This document shows, in pieces, positions 47,105-58,491 of a stretch of 64,000 nucleotides of DNA. The first letter of the stretch is position 1; each line of letters opens with the position of its first letter. The DNA lies in NCBI RefSeq assembly GCF_021869535.1, contig NW_026262734.1:108039088-108103087 (forward strand). The letters run 5' to 3'. Under the pieces are notes generated by a model. That model was given only the letters and a program-made list of their open reading frames with translations. It was not told the origin of the DNA and did no database searches. Source of the DNA: Mytilus californianus. Its lineage: Eukaryota > Mollusca > Bivalvia > Mytilida > Mytilidae. Both the position numbers and the translations under genes were made by a program.

Positions 47105-47675
47105 AGGTATATTTTATGATTATCACTTTATAATAGTACTCTCTGATCTTCTAGGGAAAACAGTAGTATCACATTTTCCCGGCTTTAAGTTGGCCTTTTG
47201 AAAGGCAGGTGAAGGAAGTCAACTTAGGAGCGCTGTGATTAGATGTAAGGGTATGTTTTTTTCATGTAATTACGAATAACTGCTGTGTGTATATTTACAA
47301 TATAAATTTTGAAACACATTGAAATATTTGCTTGAGAATTATTCCAAAAAGCTTCCAAATTTCATGAATTTGATGTAAAATGACGATGGACATGGATACC
47401 ATAAACATTAAAACAAGCTCCTTTGGAAGATGGTCATGCTAGCATTTGACTTCAATTTCTAAAACAGATTAATAAAGTTTTAATATCACACATAACTGTT
47501 TTGCTCAGGTTTTTATCATGAAAAGTTGTAAATTTAGAAAATGTTAGTATTGTCGCCTATGGAAGAATAAATACTACTGTTTTCCCTCTAATCAGTATTA
47601 TAACTATTGATAAGTTGACCACATTCATTGTGTTAACAGTTAGTAAATAGGTGTAAAAATTCATTTAAAAATTAG
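47105..47675. other. 3' flank, no further gene
   Basis: Probable 3' untranslated or intergenic sequence with AATAAA near 47471. Confidence 0.35.
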
Positions 47676-47775
47676 TAATTACTGGTAATAACTTGGCAGT
47701 TTCAGGAATTACTTGTAATAACTACATGCATCAGGAATTTCTTGTAATAACTAAATGGATCAGGAATAAATATAG
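47676..47775. repeat. 29-bp minisatellite, short
   Basis: CAGGAATTACTTGTAATAAC-type units start at 47703, 47732 and 47761 (29 bases apart); a diverged one precedes them. A reverse echo (TAATTACGTGTAATTCCTAA) lies near 47865. Confidence 0.6.
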
Positions 47776-47919
47776 AATTGTGTTAGTAATGATGTAATTA
47801 TTTGTATTTTCTAACAATGTCGGTTTTTCTTCTTAATCTATTCATGTAATTCCTAAATTTTAGTAATTACGTGTAATTCCTAATTTCACCTTTTTACTGT
47901 ATTTATATATATATGAAAA

Positions 47920-50230
47920 AAGTTAAATAAAAAAAATACTGAACTCCGAGGAAAATCCAAAACGGAAAGCCCTGAATCAAATGGAAAAATCAAAAGCACA
48001 AATACATCAAACAATGGACAACAACTGTCATATTCCTGACTTGGTACAGGCTTTTTCTTATGTAGAAATTGGTCGATTGAACCTGGTTTTATAGCGCTAA
48101 ACCTCTCACTCGTATGACAGTCGCATCAAATTCCATTATATTGACAACGATGCGTGAATAAAACAAACCGACATAATAGGTAAAAATGTAAAATAGGAGT
48201 ACAACAGTCAACACCGTGTCACAATCTTAATTACAACGAAAACGAACAAATATTTAACAAAGAAGCACAAAAAAGCATATATTACATTTAACAACCTCGT
48301 TCATTGCTTACTTATTCATGTATTTTATTTATGTATGCCAAATCAACCCATAAAGGATCGAGTGATTTTAAGCTCTGGGACCGAATCGTAATGTTAACAT
48401 TATTAACTCTGGCGTAGAATAGCGTGTTTGACGTCAGAATGTAAACGTCACACAGGTAGAGATATAAAATAGTTTTGTCGTTCAAAGTATGCAAAAATTA
48501 TAATAGAACAATAACACAATTGCGGGATGTTTAAACTACAGAGACACGTCATATGTATCAAAGAAACATAAAAAGTCACACGGACAAAGCACACAAGTAA
48601 AAATGAAAAATAATACAAACAACACAATGACGGGATGCATAAGTACAGAGTCACGTCAAATGTATATCACCAAAAACAGACCAAACAGTAAAAGTAATAT
48701 TAATAAAGACAAATAAAAGAACACCTTAACACGTTATTAAGATGATAAACAGCGTCAGTACGCAGAATCTATACTTCAAGACCATCATGTATTATTTGTG
48801 AAGTTGATACGGAATATTTATCAACAAGGTTTTGGTACCTTCCGATGAACTTTTTAAGAAAAAGGACGAGACGTTCTTTGACATACCCCTGGTTCATCAA
48901 CTTTCTACTCAGACACTGGTGACGTTTTACAAAGTCTGAGTAGGAGCTGCAAGCTCTTGCATACCGAATAAGTTGGGAAATGTATATCCCGTAAGCAGGT
49001 GAAGTTGGTATATTGCTACTAAGGTGGGGAAAATTGATAATTTTAAAATTAAAATCGTCTCGTTTGTCATAGATTCTGGTACTGAGATGACTGTGCAAGT
49101 CAAATTCGAGGTATAAGTATAAAAATGAGGCAGAGGAAGCCGTGTCTGTTGTTGTTTCTTTAATTTTTAGTTCTGGGGGATATATTAATGGAATCCAATC
49201 AGAAAAGTTCGGATTGTTAATGGAAAGAATATCATCAATATATCTGAAAGTGAAATTAAATAATCTGGTTTCTTTGATCTTCTTGTTTTTGACAAGTGTC
49301 TGAAGGAACTCCGATTCATATGAAAATAGGAAGAGGTCGGCAAGGAGAGGCGCACAGTTCGTTCTAATAGGAATGCCAACAATTTGTTGAAAAAGTCTAA
49401 CACCAAATTCAACAAAAATGTTGTCGATAAGAAACTCCAGCATACTGATCACTTGTTTCTCTGTGTAGCATGTTTTACCCTTTTGATCGCTATTAACAAA
49501 ATATGCCTTATGGTATCCCAAAGTAATAAATTGATAGCGTATGCTACCATTTTTATGTTGAAAGGCATTGTGGATTATTTCTTTTAGGCGATTTTTCAAT
49601 TCCACATGGGGAATGGTGGTATACAGGGTTGAAAAATCAAAAGTTTTGATAGAACTAATTTCAGAAAAAGACCGAGATTTAAAATTATCCAGAAATTCTT
49701 TAGAATTTTTAAGAATCCACATATGATTAATACCACTTCGCGGAGTAAACAGTTTCACAGTATTTCTGAAGACTCTCTTTCACTGCGGACAGTATTTTAG
49801 ACAATCTAATGGACAATTCTTTGGTGGAACATGTAGATGAGCCGGCAATGTACCGTTGTTTGTACGGAATTTTGTGAAGCATTGGTATCCAATACAAACA
49901 AGGTAAGTCCTCTGATTTGTTGTTCAATGTAATGTTCATTGAGACCATGAAGGACTTATGATTCGCCGAAATCTCATCCTTGTCAAATGATATGTCTTTG
50001 TATGTGGGAATACCTGAGTGCTCATTTATTCCTAATTCTTTTACAAGACATTCGTAGTAATACGATTTACATACAAAGACAATATTATTTGAAGCTTTGT
50101 CCGCAGGAACAACAACATACTTATCATGAAGAGATGATAAACATTTCACTGCCTCTTTGTCTCTGAAAATGGACATGAAGTGAGTTCTATTTTTATTTTC
50201 TACATGTATCTAAAATTAAAGATAATTAAT
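47920..50230 (-). mobile_element. Penelope-like retroelement, 5'-truncated
   Basis: A minus-strand element: the reverse transcriptase frame at 48769-50176 is followed (towards lower coordinates) by an 850-base 3' region ending near AATACTGAACTCCGAGGAAA. The 3' region recurs at 51790, 16195, 45900 and, as short tails, near 7985, 9850, 11800 and 54750. The 5' side breaks off near 50230. Class assignment rests on the style of its reverse transcriptase. Confidence 0.75.
48769..50176 (-). pseudogene. Penelope-like reverse transcriptase, one frameshift
   Basis: The N-terminal part (50176-49727) carries VVVPADKASNNIVFVCKSYY and LPCLYWIPMLHKIPYKQRYI. The rest (49758-48769) carries FDFSTLYTTIPH, the thumb-preceding GIPIRTNCAPLLADLFLFSYE, the catalytic RYIDDILSINN and YDKRDDFNFKIINFP then SPAYGIYISQLIRYARAC. 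The two pieces are in different frames with the shift near 49737 (TACTCCGCGAAG), consistent with one extra base. The usual GIPMGTNCAP reads GIPIRTNCAP here, another sign of decay. No GIY-YIG endonuclease is visible downstream. Reverse transcriptase family membership is secure; the Penelope-like label is from memory of the family. Confidence 0.85.
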
Positions 50231-50424
50231 CAGCTCAGTTCATTTATATGATTTTTAATTTAAAGCTACTATATGCACAGGATTTATTTGTTTTTACACA
50301 GTTTGATTAAGAAGAAAAAACCGACATTGTTAGAAAATACAAAAATATTTATTTCAGCCGCGGGTGTGTACTACTTATTCATAATATCTATCATGTGCAC
50401 AGTTACTGGTTAGTCTTACAAATC
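50231..50424. other. Junction between two retroelement fragments
   Basis: No coding match seen. Confidence 0.3.
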
Positions 50425-50545
50425 TTACCTGTTTTCTCATTCCTAAAGAAGGGAACGTCACCATCTAAAAATGGATAATTAACAATAGGAAATGAAAAAA
50501 AATCATCTCTTTTATCATAAATGTTGGTATTAAGCTTTCCGTTAA
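50425..50545 (-). pseudogene. Second, distinct reverse transcriptase fragment
   Basis: Minus-strand translation gives NTNIYDKRDDFFSFPIVNYP and FLDGDVP, equivalent to the YDKRDDFNF region of the neighbouring element but of a different subfamily (FPIVNYPFLDGDVP rather than FKIINFPHLSSNIP). About 40 residues remain. Confidence 0.7.
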
Positions 50546-51785
50546 AGGGCAAATATCTCTGATTTGACATTTATCAATGTTTTAAAGCGAACGCGATCAA
50601 CTGTTTTGAATGGATGAGGGGCATGATAACATATTTATTTTATTTTCATAGCTGATAGTTTAACATATATTGAGTTTGTCCTTTTTACCTTATAATGAAG
50701 TCACCCTTCAAAAGTCTTAATTTTTTTACTATATAATGAAGTGACTCTTCAAAAGTAAGTACAAACCCGGATAACATAGATCCACCTATAATTTCTTATA
50801 CTTATAAAACAAAAACAAATAGAAGTTTAATTTTTAATTATACGTCAGTAACATTGGACGTCACTATAGAAAACATCGTTCGAGACCGAGAAGTTATACT
50901 CTTTTGAAAAAAAGAACAAAATATCGTTTTTCGTCGAAAATATATTGAAATGTGGATCATTAAAGATGCTCTTTTATTCATATTGAAAAATCAATTTCTA
51001 AATTATTTTTGAAAAGTGATATGCGAATATCCACAATATTCAGACATTTATTCTATTAAAAATCAAGTGACATTTGTCAGATTTCGCTCGTGTACACCAA
51101 AATATAGAAGGATAAGTAATGCGCCCATTTCGTGGATAAAGAAAAAGAATTCAAGTGGTATGATGGAAAAACTACACAGAAGTTTTAAGATTGATATTAG
51201 AAATTCTTCTGCATTCAAAGCCGAGTGCTTCACAGAGAGTCAATAATCATGTCACTACCACATCTCAGCTTAATTCCTGCTTTGTTTATATTCATCTTAT
51301 CTGAACAATCTTTAAAGTAATCAATAAAGTTTGTACATTTATCAATGACCATGATGGCAAATATAGCGGCGTGTAATAAAGTTTTTTTAAGTGCAAACCT
51401 AATTAAGTAAGCATAGCATTATGTTAAAAAAAAAAAAAAAAAAAAATTCACACTGCACTCTTTACACTACAAAAAGCTTGAATGTGTGAAGGATTTCCAT
51501 TTTATTGACAAAATAAATAATAGGATAGAAACTGAAAAAATGAAGCACAGTTTAAACAAGTAACATTAAACACTAAATGTACAAATGATATATCACTGAA
51601 CACAATATATAAAGGAATGAGGTCATATCAATTGAAGGATGATGGGTGTACTTATTACGTCGGTATAGCAGTTGTTTTGTGGCTGGTCTGATATGTTTCA
51701 CTCTGTATCAGGCTTTTGTTGTTGTGCGAGCTAATCCTACTGTTTATTGGGTGATTGTGCATTATGTACTGGTCTTGGTCTTTTA
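50546..51785. other. No gene recognised
   Basis: AT-rich, with a pure A-run near 51426-51446. The open frame 51016-51246 has no recognisable similarity or signals. Confidence 0.3.
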
Positions 51786-51789
51786 AAGA

Positions 51790-52697
51790 GTTAAATCACA
51801 AAAATACTGAACTCCGAGGAAAATTCAAAACGGAACGTCCCTAATCAAATGGCAAAATCATTAAACACATCAAACGAATGGACAACAACTGTCATATTCC
51901 TGACTTGGTACAGGCATTTTCAATGTAGAAAATTGTGGATTGAACCTGGTTTTATAGCTAGCTAAACCTCTCACTTGTATGACAGTCGCATCAAATTCCA
52001 TTATATTGACAACGATGCGTGAATAAAACAAAGAGACATAAAAGGTAAAAATGTGAAAATAGGGGTACAGCAGTCAACACCGTGTCACAATCTTAATCAC
52101 AACAAAAACAAACAAATATTTAACAAAGAAGAACAAAAAAGCATATATCATATTTAACAACCTCTTTCATTGCTTACTTATTTTTGTATTTTATTTATGT
52201 ATGCCAAATGAACCCATAAAGGATCGAGGGATTTTAAGCACTGGGACCGAATCGTAATTTTAACATTAACTCTGGCGTAGAATTGCGTGTTTGACGTCAG
52301 AATGTAAACGTCACACAGGTAGAGATATAAAATAATTTTGTCGTTCAAAGTATGCAAAAATTATAATAGAACAATAACACAATGGAGGGATTTTTAAAGT
52401 ACAGAGACACGTCATATGTATATCACCAAAAACAGACTAAACAGTAAAATAATTATAAATAAAGACAAATAAAAGAACACTTTAACACGTTATTAAGATA
52501 ATAAACAGCGTCAGTACGCAGAATCTATACTTCAAGACCATCATGTATTATTTGTGAAGTTGATACGGAATATTTATCAATAAGGTCTTGGTACCTTCCG
52601 ATGAACTTTTTTAGAAAAAGAACGAGACGTTCTTTGACATACCCCTGGTTCATCAACTTTCTGCTCAGACACTGGTGACGTTTGACAAAGTCTGAGT
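51790..52697 (-). mobile_element. Second Penelope-like copy, strongly 5'-truncated
   Basis: Matches 47920-48945 with scattered differences: the whole 3' region and only the last 60 or so codons of the reverse transcriptase (KFI...YSVSTSQIIHDGLEV equivalent). It breaks off at GTCTGAGTAGG, the point where 5' truncation occurred. Orientation is the same as copy 1. Confidence 0.85.
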
Positions 52698-53450
52698 AGG
52701 TACATTTTATAGTTTGATACCCTCGACTATGTTAGGGTGGTCATGTTAATCTCTACTTTTTTAATTGTATCGTCCTTCCAGGTTGTTAATAGTGCATGTG
52801 GTTGTTATGGTTCAATAATAAGTAATGTCATAAAAATTCAAAAATTCGGAAACGTAGACGGTGAATCTCGGTCTATCGTTGGCATCTTTCCCAATGTCTT
52901 CAATGTAGTAAGCCATACATCTTTAATTAGGTGCCGAGGAACAAGAAGTGATTTAGCGGTGATGCTTGTCTTGGTAGTATAATATTGTCCTCATTTCTGT
53001 GTTTTTCAGCCACCACGCTGTGTTAAATGGAATAAATCAACAAGTAAAAAAGTAATTTCTAGATTTAAATTCACAAGTGTAATGTATCTACTTTTTATGT
53101 TTGTCTGTACTAACAATTTAAATGTTTTGTTAAGGATAATTATTGTCAAAAAAGACAAATGTCATTTGTAATATTCTGTGTTGCTCTGACTTACCCATTA
53201 TGATTCATGTATCCTGTTATAATTGATTCCTTTAAAACTGATTTTTCAAACCCTGCAGTTGTAGTATATTATTTTGGTGTTCCATGTAATTCTTTACGCC
53301 CTATATTTGTAGTTTTTTTTTTAAGAGAGGGTTTCCGCTGATGTGGTTTCAAGGTTTATAACTTGTATACTAAATTTGTCTTTGAATTATAACTTATAAA
53401 CATAGTTCTGACATGCATTGTTATATATTACTATTAACGTCTGTTCAATC
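52698..53450. other. No gene called
   Basis: A plus-strand frame from the ATG at 52743 starts with a leader-like MLISTFLIVSSFQVVNS then CGCYGS, but the minus strand of the same DNA is also open (HLIKDVWLTTLKTLGKM). Neither is convincing. Confidence 0.3.
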
Positions 53451-53454
53451 GTAT

Positions 53455-53532
53455 GTAGGTCACATAGCTCAGTTAACACATAAAACTCATGCCTATTCAC
53501 ACTATCTGGACTCGATTCGCAGGGATGTGCTA
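53455..53532 (+). pseudogene. tRNA-like sequence (pseudo-tRNA or SINE head)
   Basis: TAGCTCAGTTAACAC resembles a polymerase III A box, and GACTCGATTCGCAGGG, about 42 bases on, resembles a B box (GRYTCGATTC). Flanking GGTCACAT and ATGTGCT could pair as a worn acceptor stem. The D-arm lacks the usual GG, so it is not a functional tRNA. Confidence 0.45.
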
Positions 53533-54740
53533 TTTACACAATCACTGCTCTAACAGATTTATGAAGAAGAATATCGATACTGCAACAGTTTTACGGTTAA
53601 TCGGTCACCATCTCGAATTGAGTGACAGATACGATTTGCCTGTGTTTTAATTCACTAGCGACATGTTTTGAAGGTCTTAGATCTTCTTTCAACATCAGTA
53701 TAATCGTCTGATCTTTAATTCTAATTAGTGTGGAATCGCATATTCGGTGATGCATGCATAAAAAGATATACCCTGTCAACGCACCCGGTTTCGCTCCTTT
53801 TGGAGTTTACGATTATATCAGATTGTTTTTGTTTACCTCGATTTGTTTCTTCTTAATCGATTTACGGAATTTGGACATTGGTAACTACTGTAACCTTTAT
53901 TCATTTATACGTAATAACAATGGACTGAATTTGGCTCTTGGGAGTCAAGTACTCAGCAAAGGGAGCTTAAACTAACATTTTAATGAAAACTAGCAATAGA
54001 TTAAAACGTAGTAGTATAACGAAGGTAGGTGTAATCGCTATTTGCAAGATATTTACTTGATAGGCAACGAAACTTACATCGCAATTAAAAACACAACTCC
54101 TCCTAGCACTCAAATAAAAATGGAAATGTAACATATGTATCATACACAACTCTTGTCTTCTCGGCAACTGCATTAAAGCATATTCTTATATTGTGTTTGG
54201 TAAGACCCTTTACATCACTAGGTATATATGTGAATGCTGCTCTACCTTTATTTACAGTTTTCGAAAATGAGTGATGTGTAAAGGTACAGAACCACTAATT
54301 TGTCCCAGTCAGAAAGAACATACAAGAAAATAGTACCTATCCTAAACAAAATAGTTCATACGCAGAGCTGTAACTTTGTCAATAAGTAAAATATTTAGGT
54401 AGTTTTGTTATCAAATGGACATGGGATCACTTTAGAACTTTGTTGAAAGTTTTTTGAAATAATGAAAAAAAACTGAAATTATAATAGGAGGGCACATTTG
54501 CCCTGTTGTTCAGATCAGAAGTACCTGTTTTTTTTTTGTTTTTTTTTTGTACTACTAAACGTCCGGGAACACGTGCGCTCTCATATGCAATTAAAGGTAT
54601 ATTGAATTTTTCAGCACAAGTCCGGATAAGGTACAGTTTTGACATGAAATGATTGCCACATTATTTGAACTTAAGACAAAGTAGCCATTGATGCTCGAGA
54701 TTGCATAATTTTACATGGAAACCAATGGAGCGATGAATAA
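53533..54740. other. No gene recognised
   Basis: Short open frames only; T/G-rich run near 54520-54550. Nothing supported. Confidence 0.3.
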
Positions 54741-54744
54741 GTGG

Positions 54745-54822
54745 TTTTTGATTGGGGACTTTCCTTTTTGAATTTTCCTCGGAGTTCAGTATTTTTGTGA
54801 TTTTACTTTTTATTCCTAAAGG
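54745..54822 (+). repeat. Penelope-like 3' tail fragment
   Basis: GGGGACTTTCCTTTTTGAAT then CCTCGGAGTTCAGTATTTTTG, the inverse of the end of the element at 47920. A short, tail-only copy. Confidence 0.65.
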
Positions 54823-54829
54823 ATATAAG

Positions 54830-56010
54830 ACATCAAAAAAATGTTTCTGTAACGAGGCATATGTATATGTTTAGCACTGAAATGAAAATACACTTAGCTT
54901 CAAACCAAGCAGTAGAAAATGTTGTGGTAAAAGATGACCTCTCCCCAAACAGAGAGAAACCGAAGCTCGTCAATGTTTTGCACGAGAACGCTACTGCTTA
55001 TACGTTCACAGGAAAACGTTCTCGATAATACTTATAATTAAATTATTTCAGAAACTAACAGAATAAACATTTGAGTTAATCATCTAGAATTCATTTACCT
55101 CTGATATAGAATATGATGACGACAGCAGGCTACATGAGTTATATAAACAATTTTAATTCACATATTGTTATCGGAAAAAAATCCTCCCATAAGCAACGTA
55201 ATTTAAAGATCTGTGCGCACTGGAACACGCAAATTTTTCGTGTTTATAAATAGCTAATCCAGATAGGTTCACACCAAATAAAAACGATTGATATGCATCA
55301 AAGATAAACACTTGAGAATTGAAGTAACTTGACTAATACAAAAGGACCTTCTTCCGATGTAAACATGAAGTATAATAATTATGACGATCCACTCTTAAAG
55401 TTGTTTGCACGGGTAATCGGTTTAAAAAAAAACTATATTAACAAGAATAGACATAATTATTACACTGTACATGCAAACAGAGATAATATTTCATATTGGA
55501 AGTTCTCTTCACAATGGTGTGTTCGAAAAGTTTGTTGTGGAAAATGGGTAGATATCAGGGGGAATATACATCTACGATGAAAGTACCTAGATAAGTAATG
55601 AAAACCAGACATTTTCTTGTTCATTTCAAATTAAATATTTTAACTGCTAATTTATAAATGTGTTTAATGTACGAGATTCCAGTTTCGAAATATTTTTTGT
55701 ATGGCTTCCGACGTGAACTTAATGTCGATTTTGTTACCTTTACACTGTCCTCGCTTTATCAGCTAACACATTGCATGTAAGGTGATGAATAAGTTTCGTA
55801 CAGTAATATCTATGACATTTAGAGAGCACTTTTCCCATCAAACCAAAATATGATTCCATAACAGTACAGCCACTATAATAAGGTATAACTGTCATAGAAA
55901 AATGTTTAGTTATAGATTAAAAAAAACTAAAAAAACACGCCATTACGTAGAAAACTATTTCGCATTTTCGACATTTTAGTTGTAGGTCGGATATGTTTAT
56001 GTTTATATAT
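54830..56010. other. No gene recognised
   Basis: AT-rich; open frame 55329-55580 has no signals or recognisable similarity. Confidence 0.3.
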
Positions 56011-56013
56011 ACT

Positions 56014-56550
56014 AGTCAACAAAAGAAACGATACAAGGCAATGCATTTTCCATATATAATGAAATTGGATACACTGTACCAAGGTAAATAATTGTCCAAT
56101 TGGTCTAATATTTACAGAGTGTTATTTTCTTATCAAAACCATTGATTTAAGGCAAATACGCGATTTTTTTCATTCTTTTTTTGCAATTTTTTTTATTTCA
56201 AAAATTGTATTTTCACCCAAAAAATCAAAATTCGATATTAGAACTTAAAACTTAAAACTTAAAAATGGTCTGCTTAAAATTTTGAATGCCTTTGCAGATA
56301 TTTGAATACTTAATTCTCATCTTCGAAATTAAATGCCGACTTTTGTCATCATTTTCCTCAAAATAAATTTGACCCCTGTGTTCAATAACACGGTATTTTT
56401 CCACTTTCCAATTTTGTCAGATTTTTTTAATCATATGCATTTACTTTGCAAATGAATGTTTTTCATTGGATAATTTAACAGTTTTTCTTATTTATTATAT
56501 TTTATGATAAATTAGAGTTCAAACTTATGTATCGTTTCTTTTGTTGCAGA
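56014..56550. mobile_element. MITE with 20-bp inverted ends
   Basis: CAACAAAAGAAACGATACA near 56017 is inverted as TGTATCGTTTCTTTTGTTG at about 56528-56547. The 500-base interior is AT-rich with homopolymer runs and no coding frame. Target duplication not resolved; the ends recall Tc1/mariner-type elements. Confidence 0.65.
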
Positions 56551-56938
56551 GGCGTTATCGTGTGATTGTCCACTTTATATATAATTTATTTATTTCATAT
56601 ATATATCTTATGAAGGTGACCTGAGCTGGATTTGGCTATTTTTTAGGTATTATTTTCTGTCATTAGCTCTTCAACTGTTTGTGTTATGAATTTATTTATT
56701 TCTTTATAAGGCCATATTCATAATACCAACAGATGAGGTCATAGCTATGTTTCCGACACATGATGTTCGAATCCCAAAATTTTAATTTCGTCATACTGAT
56801 TTCCGAAAACGATACCGTTCATTATAATTTTTTAATAAACAATATAATTTACTACTTTATTTAGTGATACTTTACCTTCGGTTCTTTTAGAGCGCGGGGA
56901 CAATATTTTGTGTAAAAAGTTTTCTAAATTTTGAGTTT

Positions 56939-57420
56939 AATCTCCCCAAATAAGACACGGCTAAATATGGTCTTATCTTCAACACAAATATGTGTACTTT
57001 ATTTTCCACCCTGTTGTAAGATTTTCGTATGGTCATATTTTTTCTAAAAGATCGTTTTAATGACTTTAGTTTATTTTGACCCCCCTTTTTTTAAACAATA
57101 ATTTGAATGTATATGCTTGAATATCACATTTATTAAACACATTTCAAGCCATTGTTATCTTTCAATATGTTCAACTCTCCTCACATAACACACGGCTAAA
57201 TATGGTCTTATCTTAAACACAAATATGTCTACTTTTTTTTCCACCCTGTCGTAAGAATTCCGTATGGTCATATTTTTCTAAAAGATTGTTTAAATGACTT
57301 TAGTTTATTTCGACCACCCCCCTCCCCCCCCCTTTTTTTTGAAAACATTAATTTTAATGTATATGCTTAAATGTCACAACAAATTTCAAGCCATTGTAAT
57401 GTTTCAAAATGTTCAATTCA
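56939..57420. repeat. Tandem duplication of 235 bp
   Basis: CACGGCTAAATATGGTCTTA at 56956 recurs at 57191, followed in both by TTCCACCCTGT, TATGGTCATATTTTT, a C/T-rich run and CATTTCAAGCCATTGT-like ends. Non-coding. Confidence 0.8.
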
Positions 57421-57688
57421 GCATTTTATTCGCATCTTATCTATAAAATTTGCAATTGTATTTAGTTAGCAATCAGTCAACATATGATATAGTAATATTT
57501 TCTCTAATAAGATGTGGAACATAAGCTAACATTATGAGTGAATGTAACGAAAATCATACGCATCTATTAAGTTATTGCATATTGCTATAAACCACATTGT
57601 AGAACTGTATGTTTTCAGGTGGAAAAACATGTATTTTAAGACTACAGAAAACAAAACTGTGGACTACGTAAATTGTATCAAGCTCGCA

Positions 57689-57807
57689 TTACATGAAATG
57701 CATTACAAATACTACACCACACATGACAAAAGTGGTAATGTAATTAATGGTGAAATGCTCTGCGCTGCTATCAAATTCACCATCATCATCATCGTTAGAC
57801 AACGTAT
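57689..57807 (-). CDS. Putative 3'-terminal exon, acidic segment
   Basis: Acceptor TTTTTTCTTTCAG precedes 57807. The exon reads two bases completing a codon, then TLSNDDDDGEFDSSAEHFTI, ending VVFVMHFM and TAA at 57689-57691. A run of four Asp codons and the strong pyrimidine tract support it; the hydrophobic end (FVMCGVVFVMHFM) could be a short membrane segment or could mean the frame is accidental. The upstream exon is not identified; the ORF at 58492-59170 on the same strand is a candidate neighbour but has no obvious donor in phase. Confidence 0.35.
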
Positions 57808-57819
57808 CTGAAAGAAAAA

Positions 57820-58230
57820 ATTATCTTATCATAACTGATCTACTCCTAATTTCTTAAAATGAAATAAACAATTTGTGACAATACTGCATCCCTTATACTT
57901 TGTTATATTATGATAAATATGTTAATATTACGCAAATTGTTTATGATAAATTCTTAAACAGAGTTATTTGAAAGATGGACACACTGAACAAATTAACCTT
58001 ATCTATCAAGCACGTCATTATCAAAACTGTCTTGTATTGTTCTTAGTATTGCATTTAATTTTGTTTTTTTTTCTATTTAGGCGTTGACTGTCTTATCTTT
58101 TGTTTTAAAATCATGTTTCATATGCATTCTAATTCATTATTGAAATATGTCCATGTTCTTATGTCTCTCAAATTTAAAATAATTTAAATAGTTCGTGTTG
58201 CTAATATTTATTTCTTTATATTTCATTTCT
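57820..58230. other. No recognised content
   Basis: AT-rich; nothing supported. Confidence 0.3.
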
Positions 58231-58234
58231 TAGA

Positions 58235-58345
58235 CTGTTTGATTTTTCGTCATTTATCGTTCATCGTTTTTTGCAATGGTGTTGTCAGTTTGAGTTTGTT
58301 TTTATGCGTTTGAATATCCCTTTGGTATCTTCCACCTCTTTCCTA
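58235..58345 (+). repeat. Family C fragment, diverged
   Basis: GCAATGGTGTTGTCAGTTTG and CCCTTTGGTATCTTCC match the family C core. Confidence 0.55.
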
Positions 58346-58491
58346 AAAAAGAATTTTTCTTAAAAACTTTTTTCAGACGAATTGATTTGTTGACAGATTT
58401 ACGTCTAATGGTTAGCAGAAACTCTTATCAGAAAACCGCAAAATGTGTTTAAAATATGAATTTGCAAAAAAAAAAACTGGTCAAAAAAACT

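Noticed and set aside
49384..49587. Plus-strand open frame
   Set aside because: Antisense of the reverse transcriptase.
52743..52982. Small secreted Cys-containing peptide (MLISTFLIVSSFQVVNS leader)
   Set aside because: The leader is plausible, but the opposite strand is also open and the body has no family features; an acceptor-like CTTCCAG lies inside the supposed leader.
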